Positions 9,289 through 16,974 of a stretch of 64,000 nt of DNA are shown one piece after another; the first letter of the stretch is position 1, and every line of letters begins with the position of its first letter. A program made the translations under genes and the position numbers. Below the pieces are notes generated by a model. The model saw only the letters and a program-made list of their open reading frames with translations. It did not search any database and was not told the DNA's origin. This DNA comes from Rubidibacter lacunae KORDI 51-2 (GTDB taxonomy: Bacteria > Cyanobacteriota > Cyanobacteriia > Cyanobacteriales > Rubidibacteraceae), in assembly GCF_000473895.1 (NCBI RefSeq), contig NZ_ASSJ01000055.1:1-64000 (forward strand). The letters run 5' to 3'.

Positions 9289-9936
9289 ATGAAAGTAGTA
9301 GAGGGCTTAATGGCTTATTCTTGGGAAAACGAAGGTCAAAACTTAGAAGCAAACTCGGCAGAACTATCAGAGCCTCTCACCTTGTCCATTGAGGAAGGTG
9401 TTGAGAGGCTTGGTTCTTCTGAAATCAGTCAGTTTGAAGCTGGTGAGTTGATCGTAAACGCAGAGATTGCTGAATACCTCAATACTTTACCTCCTACTCA
9501 CCTGGAAAATATTTGTACCATCAAGTATGAGCCCAAACCTAAGTCTGAATCTTCAGCTGAAATCAAAGGCACCATCAAGTTAAGGCTGCCTGGTATTGAA
9601 GGATGGGTATCAGCAAAATCATCCCCAGAACAATCGGTAGAAAGTTTTCGCGAAAATCTTACATATGAAGTAGGTTTAAAAGTCTATTTTGATGTTCTAG
9701 TAACTAGACTAGAACTCGAAGCCAAATGGTCAGATATACATCACAGGAGTTTGGAACAATTCGTCAAGGGTGGATTTGGTTTGATCTCTGAACGTAGTCT
9801 GCAAGGCAAGGCTGAGGACTTTGCGGAAACATATACTGTATACAGATTAGACTCTGATAAACTTCTAGCTTGCAGTAATGAGAAGTATGAATTTATGAGA
9901 GAGGAAATATTTTATGGTCGTGAATACCATTCTTGA
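9289..9936 (+). CDS. unrecognised 215-residue protein of the Hsp70/HerA cassette
   Basis: Fourth and last gene of the cassette, 19 bases after the HerA-like stop, so it is almost certainly co-transcribed. It is acidic and soluble, with no signal peptide, membrane segment or metal motif. It has an Asn/Glu-rich N-terminus and a central beta-rich stretch (GTIKLRLPGIEGWVS). The start may instead be ATG 9310, which has GAGGG six bases upstream. I do not recognise it. Position makes it a candidate effector or adaptor, but nothing in the sequence proves that. The deleted IS3 copy begins 39 bases downstream. Confidence 0.6.
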   Translation: MKVVEGLMAYSWENEGQNLEANSAELSEPLTLSIEEGVERLGSSEISQFEAGELIVNAEIAEYLNTLPPTHLENICTIKYEPKPKSESSAEIKGTIKLRLPGIEGWVSAKSSPEQSVESFRENLTYEVGLKVYFDVLVTRLELEAKWSDIHHRSLEQFVKGGFGLISERSLQGKAEDFAETYTVYRLDSDKLLACSNEKYEFMREEIFYGREYHS

Positions 9937-9975
9937 CTATGAGAAGGTGGTAGGTAAGGATTCAGGTGCGGAAGA

Positions 9976-10227
9976 TGTCAACCTTTTTGGACACGTGAAT
10001 TTCAGTTAATGTAGTTTTGCCACCTCCTTGGCTGCACTCAGGGTGGGGAAGTTAACACCCGTTTCGGTTTCGATGCTGCCCTCCTCTTCTCGAGGGCGGG
10101 CTCGGGTTTGACTTGGTTATCGGGCAGGGGGTCGGTGGCAGGCTTAGGCATGATGGTGTTCTCCAAGAGTAACCCGCCCTCAAATCTCTGTTATCTCTGC
10201 AAGTGTCTGTCTAGTCCCAGGTTGACA
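9976..10227 (-). mobile_element. internally deleted copy of the IS3 element (252 bp MITE)
   Basis: The first about 115 bp match 188-305 and the last about 140 bp match 1637-1777 almost exactly. The join falls at a CTCTCG/TTCTCG microhomology, so about 1.3 kb including nearly all of both transposase genes is missing. It keeps both terminal repeats and could be moved by the full copy. It lies in the same orientation as the full copy, so the pair brackets the cassette at 3472-9936. Confidence 0.88.
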
Positions 10228-10529
10228 CAGAGGGGGGAGGTCTAGGTTAGCATGTTTCAAAATAGCTATTTTTCGACTTTACAAGCTTTCGATGTACTAT
10301 GATCTAACACTCTTCTAGTTTAGGTAAGTCCCCCCTGTTGGAAACGCAAACACTGATCGCGTTTGGTCTTGAAGCTCGAACGTGGTATAGATCTTCAAGC
10401 AGTTGAGTCTGGGAATCACCGTCTCATTTCTGATATCCTGGAGCAGTCGAACAAGCAGCTAGTTGGAGAGTTTAGATGAAGCAATCCTCTCCTCATCAAG
10501 TTGCTTGAAATTTTGGAGTACAAACTGTT
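10228..10529. other. intergenic region upstream of the RTX/curlin-like gene
   Basis: About 300 bp with no gene. It presumably contains the promoter of the 10530 gene, but I cannot single out convincing -35/-10 boxes. Confidence 0.4.
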
Positions 10530-12128
10530 ATGCTCGGCGCAGCTGCAATCCCACAATTTAATATCCAAGAAGTGTTTATCTTTGAGGGTGAAGAGAACCA
10601 AGTTTCGCAAACTATAAATCAAACTATATTCTTTTTAGGGGTTACACCATCAGCTCTAGAGAGTTCACCACTGGCCCAGTTCTTTATCCAAGACGAGTTT
10701 GACTTGGGCAACGAAAACCAGATCGAACAAGGGATCGAACAAACAGCACCGGTTATTCCACTATTCCCAAATCGACTGGATAGCGATATTTCAGATCCCT
10801 TCTCTTTGGAAGTCGATCGCTTTCTAAATGCGGATGAAAGCCTAGACTCCTTACAGTTTGTCTCCCAGGAAGCGGATGTATTAGGAAACGAGAATGAGGT
10901 CGTTCAGGAAACTCAGCAAGAGTTGGTCATTCCTTTCGCGATCGATCTCGGGCTGGCCAACGGATCGAACGACTTCTTGGATGGAGGAATCGAAGACTTA
11001 GCGGCAACGATCTCGGACTCTGGAGTTCTCGACGCACTTCAGTTCGGCATCCAAGAGATCCTTATTGAAGGAGACGGAAACGTCATCCGGCAGCAGATCG
11101 ATCAAATACTTATATCCCTTATTGTCTTAGACGAAGCAGACATTGCAAGCTTGTCCGAATCCGCGGGCAGTCCCACCCAGTTTGCCATTCAAGAAACATT
11201 TGCTGGTGAAGAGGCAGGGCTGGCGAATGATAACGCGATCGCGCAAAGTGGCACGCAAACGATTTTCTTCGAACCCCTTGGGGTCGCTGGCGAGATCGAA
11301 ACTAGCACGGGCCGCGAGTTAAATGATGCCGAATTGGACATCGACAACTTTATTGCCACTATTCTAGGCCAAACCCAAATAGACTCGGTTCAAACAACCG
11401 CTCAACGCGCGACCCCAACCGGAAATGGCAGCCAGCAGGTGCAAGAAGCCAACCAAGAGTTGATTGTTGAGGGTCCCAAGCCACTGGTATTTGGTACGTT
11501 AGCGAATGATGATATCGAGCCGGGCCGGAACCTTGACGTCAACGGCTTCGGCGATTTCGTCTTCGCAGGCAGCGGTGCAGACTTAATCGATCTCACGGGG
11601 GTATCCCCAGAGGTCGAGCGGCTAGATTTCTTAGATATTCCCAGCAACATGCGCCTCTTTGGGGGGTCTGGCGATGACGAGATATTCACTAATAGCGGCG
11701 ATCGCGCTTTCGGCGGCAGCGGCAACGATATCCTCGACGCCTCCGCCGGGAGCGGCGGGAACCGTCTCTACGGTGGGGACGGTTCGGACACCCTGATCGG
11801 ATTGAATGACGATCGCCTGCTTGGCGGTGCTGGAGACGATCGTCTCTTCGTTGTCGGCACGGGCGACAACCTCCTCACTGGCGGCCCCGGCCGCGATCGC
11901 TTCTGGATCGCGAATGCGGCACTCCCCACTGCACCTAGCACGATTACTGACTTCACTGTAGATGTAGATGAAATCGGGATTGGTGGCTTGGGTATTGGCT
12001 TTAGCGACCTCAGCTTGCGCCAGGAGGGCGAGAACGTCGCGATCGGCGCTCTCGGGCAAGATTTGGCAGTCTTACTCAATAGCGAGCTTGACGCTCTCAA
12101 TGCGAGTGCATTTACTTTTGAAAACTAG
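10530..12128 (+). CDS. RTX-type exoprotein with six curlin-like repeats
   Basis: The N-terminal two thirds (about 1-315) contain six spaced copies of a motif approximating QFxIQE-x4-GxxNxxxQxxxQ, for example QFNIQEVFIFEGEENQVSQ and QFGIQEILIEGDGNVIRQQ. The GxxNxxxQ core recalls curlin repeats of amyloid fibre proteins. The C-terminal third (about 340-490) has glycine-aspartate RTX nonapeptides (GGSGDDEIF, GGSGNDILD, GGDGSDTLI, GGAGDDRLF, GGPGRDRFW), which bind calcium and mark type I secreted proteins. There is no Sec signal, and a TGA just upstream in frame fixes the start at 10530, which fits type I export. It could be a cell-surface or sheath protein. No secretion genes are adjacent. Confidence 0.75.
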   Translation: MLGAAAIPQFNIQEVFIFEGEENQVSQTINQTIFFLGVTPSALESSPLAQFFIQDEFDLGNENQIEQGIEQTAPVIPLFPNRLDSDISDPFSLEVDRFLNADESLDSLQFVSQEADVLGNENEVVQETQQELVIPFAIDLGLANGSNDFLDGGIEDLAATISDSGVLDALQFGIQEILIEGDGNVIRQQIDQILISLIVLDEADIASLSESAGSPTQFAIQETFAGEEAGLANDNAIAQSGTQTIFFEPLGVAGEIETSTGRELNDAELDIDNFIATILGQTQIDSVQTTAQRATPTGNGSQQVQEANQELIVEGPKPLVFGTLANDDIEPGRNLDVNGFGDFVFAGSGADLIDLTGVSPEVERLDFLDIPSNMRLFGGSGDDEIFTNSGDRAFGGSGNDILDASAGSGGNRLYGGDGSDTLIGLNDDRLLGGAGDDRLFVVGTGDNLLTGGPGRDRFWIANAALPTAPSTITDFTVDVDEIGIGGLGIGFSDLSLRQEGENVAIGALGQDLAVLLNSELDALNASAFTFEN

Positions 12129-12442
12129 TGCGATCGTGACTTGGAGAATTCCGCTATTCCTTCCAAAGCAAGCTGAAAGGCACCTCATTGCTTTAGAAAA
12201 CGCTTACGGAATAACAAGCGTCTACTTCAGGTACAGCTATCGTCAGTGAAACCGATCTCACTCGGCTCTACGGCAAAAACGTACATCAAGAACTTGCTCT
12301 ATCCGCTTGTTTCTGATGAATTTGACAAGAAGCCTCCTGCTAGGCAACCAGTAAACTCTCTTTTCCTTTAAGAGTGACGGGAGGATCCTCTGAGCTGCCG
12401 TCAATACTTTGCAATAACTCCAGCATCAGAGGTTCAGTCCTT
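12129..12442. other. intergenic region, nothing recognised
   Basis: About 310 bp between the RTX gene stop and the first palindromic repeat. I see no gene, RNA or clear terminator. Confidence 0.4.
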
Positions 12443-12519
12443 GCTGACTGACACAAGTGCCTCAAGCCATGCAAGCTTGTGGCGAGATTTTAGGGGTCTC
12501 AGGAGTTGTGTCAGTCAGC
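12443..12519 (+). repeat. 77 bp palindromic MITE, copy A
   Basis: The arms are perfect inverted 14-mers, GCTGACTGACACAA at 12443-12456 and its complement at 12506-12519. The arm sequence matches the ends of the decayed IS at 59495-59982. Related copies lie at 29806, 44168 and 61034. The small ORF starting at 12457 inside it is not credible. Confidence 0.8.
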
Positions 12520-12558
12520 CGGGGGTTTGACTTGGATAAGCAGGCTCTTGCCAAAATA

Positions 12559-12768
12559 GGGTTTGCTGAAAAAGTCCACAAAACGAATTTAGGAGGCAGA
12601 GAGCTTATGGAATCTGGCTTTTACCATCTAGCCCCAGCTTTTTGCCTCGGATTCTCGGCCCAAGTGCAAGGGTTTTGAGGCTCTGGTGCCTATAACCTTG
12701 CACTTTTCTGGAATAGAAAACGCTGAGATCCTTTCATTGCATGGATTCCAGCCTTTTTCAGCAAGCCC
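12559..12768. mobile_element. 210 bp MITE with 6 bp target duplication
   Basis: Terminal inverted repeats GGGTTTGCTGAAAAAGT (12559-12575) and GGGCTTGCTGAAAAAGG (complement of 12752-12768) match at 15 of 17 positions. The element is flanked on both sides by AAAATA (12553-12558 and 12769-12774), a perfect 6 bp target-site duplication. The interior does not code. No full-length relative is present in the window. Confidence 0.85.
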
Positions 12769-13096
12769 AAAATAGCTTCAGTGCCTATAGAAAAGTGGCG
12801 ATTTTGTCAACGATCTGGATCGCCATTTGAACCCGTGGCGATCGCTTCGTTTAGATTCCAACCCTAAGAAATTGCTCGATCCCTTGTTTGTAGGGGACAA
12901 AACTTTTCTGCAAAGGTCGATGAGTTATTCGGACATCCCTATTACCTAAATCAACGAAGGGGTTTCTTGAAACATCGTTGCTAGTTTTTGATGCAAGTTT
13001 GTAGACTGCTTCCAGTTGCGAACAAAGCTCGCTCGTTCGGCTAGCGAGGGCAACATCTGCTCTAGCTCACAATCACTAAACGAAGTGGAGAAAACC

Positions 13097-13417
13097 ATGA
13101 AAAAGCTCGCCCTTGGACTTATGACGCTGGCAACGGTCGGATTGACTGCAACCCCTGCATTGGCTGGGGGAGGTGACAGCGGTACCGTTCAAACAACGAC
13201 CCAAGAATCGATTGTGACCGGTGACGGAAACACGACCTATCAGCGCAGCGAGCAAATTCAACAAAGCGTGCGCGATCGCTCTAGCGGTGACAGTGCTGTT
13301 ATCCAGGATGCTTATCAATCCTGCGACGTTTATGGTAACAGTAGCACTTGCGTACAAGAGCAGCGACAAATCGATCGGCGCGCGCGCACCAGCCGCAAAC
13401 GTTCTCGCTCTCGCTAG
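13097..13417 (+). CDS. small secreted Gln/Asn-rich protein with curlin-like motif
   Basis: 106 residues from the ATG at 13097, chosen because the signal peptide starts there and AAGTGGAG lies upstream; an in-frame upstream ATG at 13016 would bury it. Residues 1-24 are a Sec signal (basic MKK, hydrophobic core, cleavage after ATPALA). The mature part has the pattern TQESIVTGDGNTTYQRSEQ and a degenerate second copy around QDAYQSCDVYGNSSTCVQ. This is the same GxxNxxxQ layout as in the protein at 10530. Two cysteines are in the second copy. The C-terminus is strongly basic (Arg/Lys/Ser). A structural surface or fibre protein is an inference. Confidence 0.6.
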   Translation: MKKLALGLMTLATVGLTATPALAGGGDSGTVQTTTQESIVTGDGNTTYQRSEQIQQSVRDRSSGDSAVIQDAYQSCDVYGNSSTCVQEQRQIDRRARTSRKRSRSR

Positions 13418-13631
13418 AAAGATTAAACTGCCTTCGAAGCAGGACGCTTGATTCTCTCCTCGCGATCGCGAATAGAAAGAAATGCGTGCTTGATGGCACG
13501 CAGACTGGGAGACGGTGGCAGATAGAACGAGACAGTTTTCTCGGACTTAATTCTGCCACCTTCCTTCAGATTAGACTTGCCCAGGAGTTTGAGTAAGATA
13601 TTCCACGAAGGATTGAAATTGATGAAGTAAC

Positions 13632-13970
13632 ATGCCGCTCTATAAACAATTTCTGTTCCCGCTCGCAGTGGCAGTTTTGGCCACTGGAGCGCAAGTCAGT
13701 GCCAGCGAGATCGATATTGAAGCGGGTGACGTCAGAATCAGCATCGATGGTAATAGCAGTACGATCGACACCGGGAACACGCGGGTGGGTTCTCCCACAC
13801 CGCCATCCCATCGCCGTTTGCCCGCCCCATTGGGGACCCGGCCGCTCAAACCTCCTGTGATTCTTCCCTGCACTGGCAACGAGGTCAGTACTATCCGACA
13901 AAGCACGAGGGTCAATCGCTCCGGTCAATACAGTCGCCAGAGCAGCAGCATCCGCACTATTTGTCGATAA
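13632..13970 (+). CDS. small secreted protein, unknown
   Basis: 112 residues. Residues 1-24 look like a Sec signal (MPLYKQFLFPLAVAVLATGA followed by QVSAS). The mature part begins with an acidic beta-like stretch (EIDIEAGDVRISIDGNSS), then a Pro-rich linker, then a Ser/Arg/Gln-rich end with two cysteines in the whole mature chain. It lies in the same direction as the neighbouring small secreted proteins and shares the Gly-Asn and Gln-rich character, so it may be part of the same surface set. I recognise no family. Confidence 0.5.
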   Translation: MPLYKQFLFPLAVAVLATGAQVSASEIDIEAGDVRISIDGNSSTIDTGNTRVGSPTPPSHRRLPAPLGTRPLKPPVILPCTGNEVSTIRQSTRVNRSGQYSRQSSSIRTICR

Positions 13971-14007
13971 TCGAAAGCCAACAAATCAGGACATGAGGAT
14001 ATCAACC

Positions 14008-14385
14008 ATGACGCTGAAGCGAATTTATCTGGGAAGTCTCGTATCGTTGGGATCGTTGCTTTTCTGTTGCATTCCCGAACCTGTTGTGGCTCAGTGCGTT
14101 CAATCTGACATATCCGTTCAAATGAATGTCAGCCGCAATCCGAATACCCAACGCCGTAATCGCGTCAATTTTGACAACGAAGGAACGTGCTCGGGCAATT
14201 CGAGCACTACAACTGGCGTGCAGGTCAATGTTGGTGGCGACGGACCCGTCCGTCAAGAGCGGAACGTCCGCCACAAGCTTCGCGGAGGTGAAGGTAATCC
14301 AACGGGTGTGAACGGTCCGACAGTAAACGTACGCAGTAATGTTGGGGTTGATGTCCGCAATCCAGCAGACGACCTCTTAGACTAG
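14008..14385 (+). CDS. small secreted Asn/Gly-rich protein, unknown
   Basis: 125 residues from the ATG at 14008; a start five codons upstream (13993) is also open. A Sec signal ends near VVAQ (MTLKRIYLGSLVSLGSLLFC is the basic plus hydrophobic part). The mature chain is rich in Asn, Val and Gly, with valine-alternating strands such as VQVNVGGDGPVRQ and VNVRSNVGVDVRN, and has two cysteines. The GDGPVRQ segment resembles the GDGNxxxQ core of the gene at 13097. It is the third small secreted protein in a row. Confidence 0.5.
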   Translation: MTLKRIYLGSLVSLGSLLFCCIPEPVVAQCVQSDISVQMNVSRNPNTQRRNRVNFDNEGTCSGNSSTTTGVQVNVGGDGPVRQERNVRHKLRGGEGNPTGVNGPTVNVRSNVGVDVRNPADDLLD

Positions 14386-14658
14386 CCGAACCACAATCCC
14401 AAGTGCACTTCCTACAATTCAGAGGAAAAGAAGTCCGACCTCTTGCTCGATCGCCGCGCACCAACAACAACCTCCGAGCACGTCTCGGTCAGAGGCGATC
14501 GCAACGCCAGTTGTGAAAAGAAACTATTGGCGAAGTGTTTTTTTTGCAATTTGATGGTTGTAAATTAGCAGTGGCGTGTGAGTGTATCCGAGCAAGAGAT
14601 TTACTTTCGGGCGGAGAATCACTCTCATTCACATTTATTATCTGGGGAGCTTAAAACG

Positions 14659-15126
14659 ATGTTTGGCCTGCGCGCCGATCGAACTCTACTTTTATTGGTA
14701 ACGGCTTCATTTGCCGGAATTTGGCTGAATGGTACTCCCGTCCCGATTTCGGGAGCAACATCGGCGATCGCGCGACCGTTTCCTGCCGAGGCAGCCTCTC
14801 GTCAAAGCCTAACGATAGTAGTCAGCCCAGATACCTTACGGGAACCGCTCTTGCTTAAGGTTCGAGCTCAAGATTCGACTACAACGCTTTCGGGGCAAGT
14901 GGAACTCGACGGTCGTTCCTTATTTGAGGTTTTCGGCAGTAACGGAATTCTGCTCGACTTGTCCCCTCACTTGCAGCGCGGTCGTAATGCGCTCTCTCTG
15001 AAGGGACGCTATACTCCTGCCTCAGCTGGGGTCCGCGTTGAATTGATCGGACGTGGCATTCAAGCCAGCCAGCAAGTGTCGGGAAATGGCATCTTCGACA
15101 GCGAGGTCGTCATCGAAGTCCGCTGA
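14659..15126 (+). CDS. secreted protein, unknown (beta-rich)
   Basis: 155 residues from the ATG at 14659, preferred because GGGGAGC lies 8-9 bases upstream; a GTG 27 codons earlier is open but would hide the signal. The N-terminus has a basic stretch, a hydrophobic core (TLLLLVTASFAGIWL) and an Ala-rich cleavage region near AEAAS. The rest alternates polar and hydrophobic residues (LTIVVSPDTLREPLLLKVRA), suggesting a small beta sandwich, and ends in IEVR. I recognise no family. It lies in the secreted-protein cluster. Confidence 0.5.
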   Translation: MFGLRADRTLLLLVTASFAGIWLNGTPVPISGATSAIARPFPAEAASRQSLTIVVSPDTLREPLLLKVRAQDSTTTLSGQVELDGRSLFEVFGSNGILLDLSPHLQRGRNALSLKGRYTPASAGVRVELIGRGIQASQQVSGNGIFDSEVVIEVR

Positions 15127-15671
15127 CTTGAAAACACGAACCTCGCTCGAATACATTCGGACCTCTCCAACTTCACGGCCGATCTCCAGTTCCCATTCCT
15201 TTGGCAAACTTGCTGCGAGTTCGGTGGATGCGGGAGTAGTGGATGCCATCTATCAATAAACGAGCAATTCTAGAGATCGACGTCATTTTTACAATGCGCT
15301 AGATAGCAAGATCCTTACTGGAAATGGCTTTTCGGGATCGCGATGTAGTTGCATTTCTTAATAGTTGCGAATTCTTACGAAAAGCGTCCGTATTCTCAAC
15401 TAAAGGGTTTGTAGCGACTAAACTACGAACCCTTGATGGTTGATTCACTCTTGGCAAGAGTTGCTGCAGATGATTCCATCGAGCTAACGTATATTCAGTA
15501 CTAAAAATGTTTGCCCGCAAAGGGAATCTCGCGCGGTTTACTTAAGAACTCTGGTAGGTCGATCGGTGAAAGCGCAAATAAAGCTCAAAACTGAGTAAAG
15601 TTTCGAGCAGCCGCTCGACCGACGCAGATCGAACGCAACCGATTCGAGCAGACCTAAGGAGGAGTTGTCTC
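15127..15671. other. 545 bp intergenic region
   Basis: No gene is supportable. Only the last bases are interpretable: AAGGAGGAG at about 15656-15664 is the ribosome-binding site of the gene at 15672. Confidence 0.4.
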
Positions 15672-16739
15672 ATGCGAAATTCATTCATTGTGGGATTGGC
15701 AGGGGTAGGGCTGTTAGTATTGGCACCCGAGCTGACACCACCCGCGCGCGCTCAACGTGTTGTAAACGTCGAGCCGGCAATCGACAGTCAGGACGTGTCG
15801 CCGACCACGTCTATCTCGGGGTTGTTTCGCACTCCGGGAGAGACAACCGTCGATCCGAGAACGGTGAAAGTGTTTGTGAATGACACCGATGTCACCGGTC
15901 GGAGCACGATCGACCCCAACTTCTTTAGCTACAAACCCGATTCGCCGCTGCCTAGTGGCGAGAACAACGTGCGGGTTACCTACCAAGGTAACGGCGGAGA
16001 AAAACGCACGGTGCGCTGGAATTTCACCGTCCGAAAGCCAGCCGAGCAATTAGATATTGACTCGGTAACGCACAATGCTGCTAGTGAAGCCCTGGGGGCG
16101 GGTGCAACATTCTTGGTCACGATTGAAGGGACGCCCGGAGCGCGCGGGTCGGTATTGCTGGTAACGAGCGATCGCGTCCGCACGTTACCAGCCCAGGAAG
16201 TTTCATCGGGCATCTATGTAGCAACGCTAGCTGTCGGTCAGAACGACAATTTTGATGGCGGCGTAGCTGTCGGTCGTTTGACCAGCGACGGTCAGGTGTT
16301 GAATGCAGCGGCACCAGAATCGGTACAATTCAGCGGCGCGACGGCGGCTTTAGAGGGTCCGTTAGTCGAGGCAGGTGATGCGGGCGATAGCAGCGACGAA
16401 ACAGCGGATTCGCCAGACACCTTCCCGTTGCGTCCCGCATTCACCAGTCACACTAACGGCGATTCTGTCCGCGGGGGGTTCACGATCGTCGGGCAAACAC
16501 AGCCCAATGCAACGGTTGCAATCGAGGCCGATGCCAGCCGACCTTTGTTCGGCGGACTAGCAAGCCTGAATGAGGATCGCTTGGTTGATACCGAAGTTAT
16601 TGCCGACGATAACGGCAAGTTTCGAGTGCAAGTGCCGCAAGCATCTACCGGTAGCGGCACCCGCTATACCGTTCGCGCAACCGCATCCAAAGACGGGACG
16701 CAGAGCCAGGTAACTCAGATCACACTAGTTGCCGACTGA
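15672..16739 (+). CDS. secreted protein with Ig-like beta domains
   Basis: 355 residues with a strong Shine-Dalgarno (AAGGAGGAG). Residues 1-27 are a Sec signal ending ARA. Residues about 28-125 look like a Big/Ig-like adhesin module (a Pro-Thr start, paired strands, YKPDSPLPSGENNVRVTY). A second beta region spans about 130-220. A low-complexity acidic Ser/Asp linker (about 235-255) precedes a further Ig-like repeat (FTSHTNGDSVRGGFTIVG, NATVAIEAD, then a strand region ending the chain). The last module resembles bacterial Ig/Big domains of extracellular proteins. It probably acts in the periplasm or at the surface. No enzyme motif is seen. Confidence 0.55.
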   Translation: MRNSFIVGLAGVGLLVLAPELTPPARAQRVVNVEPAIDSQDVSPTTSISGLFRTPGETTVDPRTVKVFVNDTDVTGRSTIDPNFFSYKPDSPLPSGENNVRVTYQGNGGEKRTVRWNFTVRKPAEQLDIDSVTHNAASEALGAGATFLVTIEGTPGARGSVLLVTSDRVRTLPAQEVSSGIYVATLAVGQNDNFDGGVAVGRLTSDGQVLNAAAPESVQFSGATAALEGPLVEAGDAGDSSDETADSPDTFPLRPAFTSHTNGDSVRGGFTIVGQTQPNATVAIEADASRPLFGGLASLNEDRLVDTEVIADDNGKFRVQVPQASTGSGTRYTVRATASKDGTQSQVTQITLVAD

Positions 16740-16974
16740 GCCCGTGCCGACCGATCTTCCCTGTCTACCTCCTCTATGTTCCGCTCTGTTGCAGGGTTGG
16801 GCAACTCACTTCGTGCTAATTGTCAGCCGTTCGCCTGCCCAGCGACCTCTATGCCAAGCTCGCCGTTGGGGTTCGACCTTATTGCACCTACCCATATTAC
16901 CGGCCAACCCGCAGTTGGATGCTGTGGGCTGGCTCCCATCGGCGGGCGACAGTTTGGTAGAGCGATCGCGTCCG

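Noticed and set aside
11402-12100. Minus-strand ORFs opposite the RTX protein
   Set aside because: Low-complexity shadows of the RTX and curlin-like repeats.
12457-12678. 73-codon + strand ORF
   Set aside because: It begins inside a palindromic MITE and continues into a second MITE.
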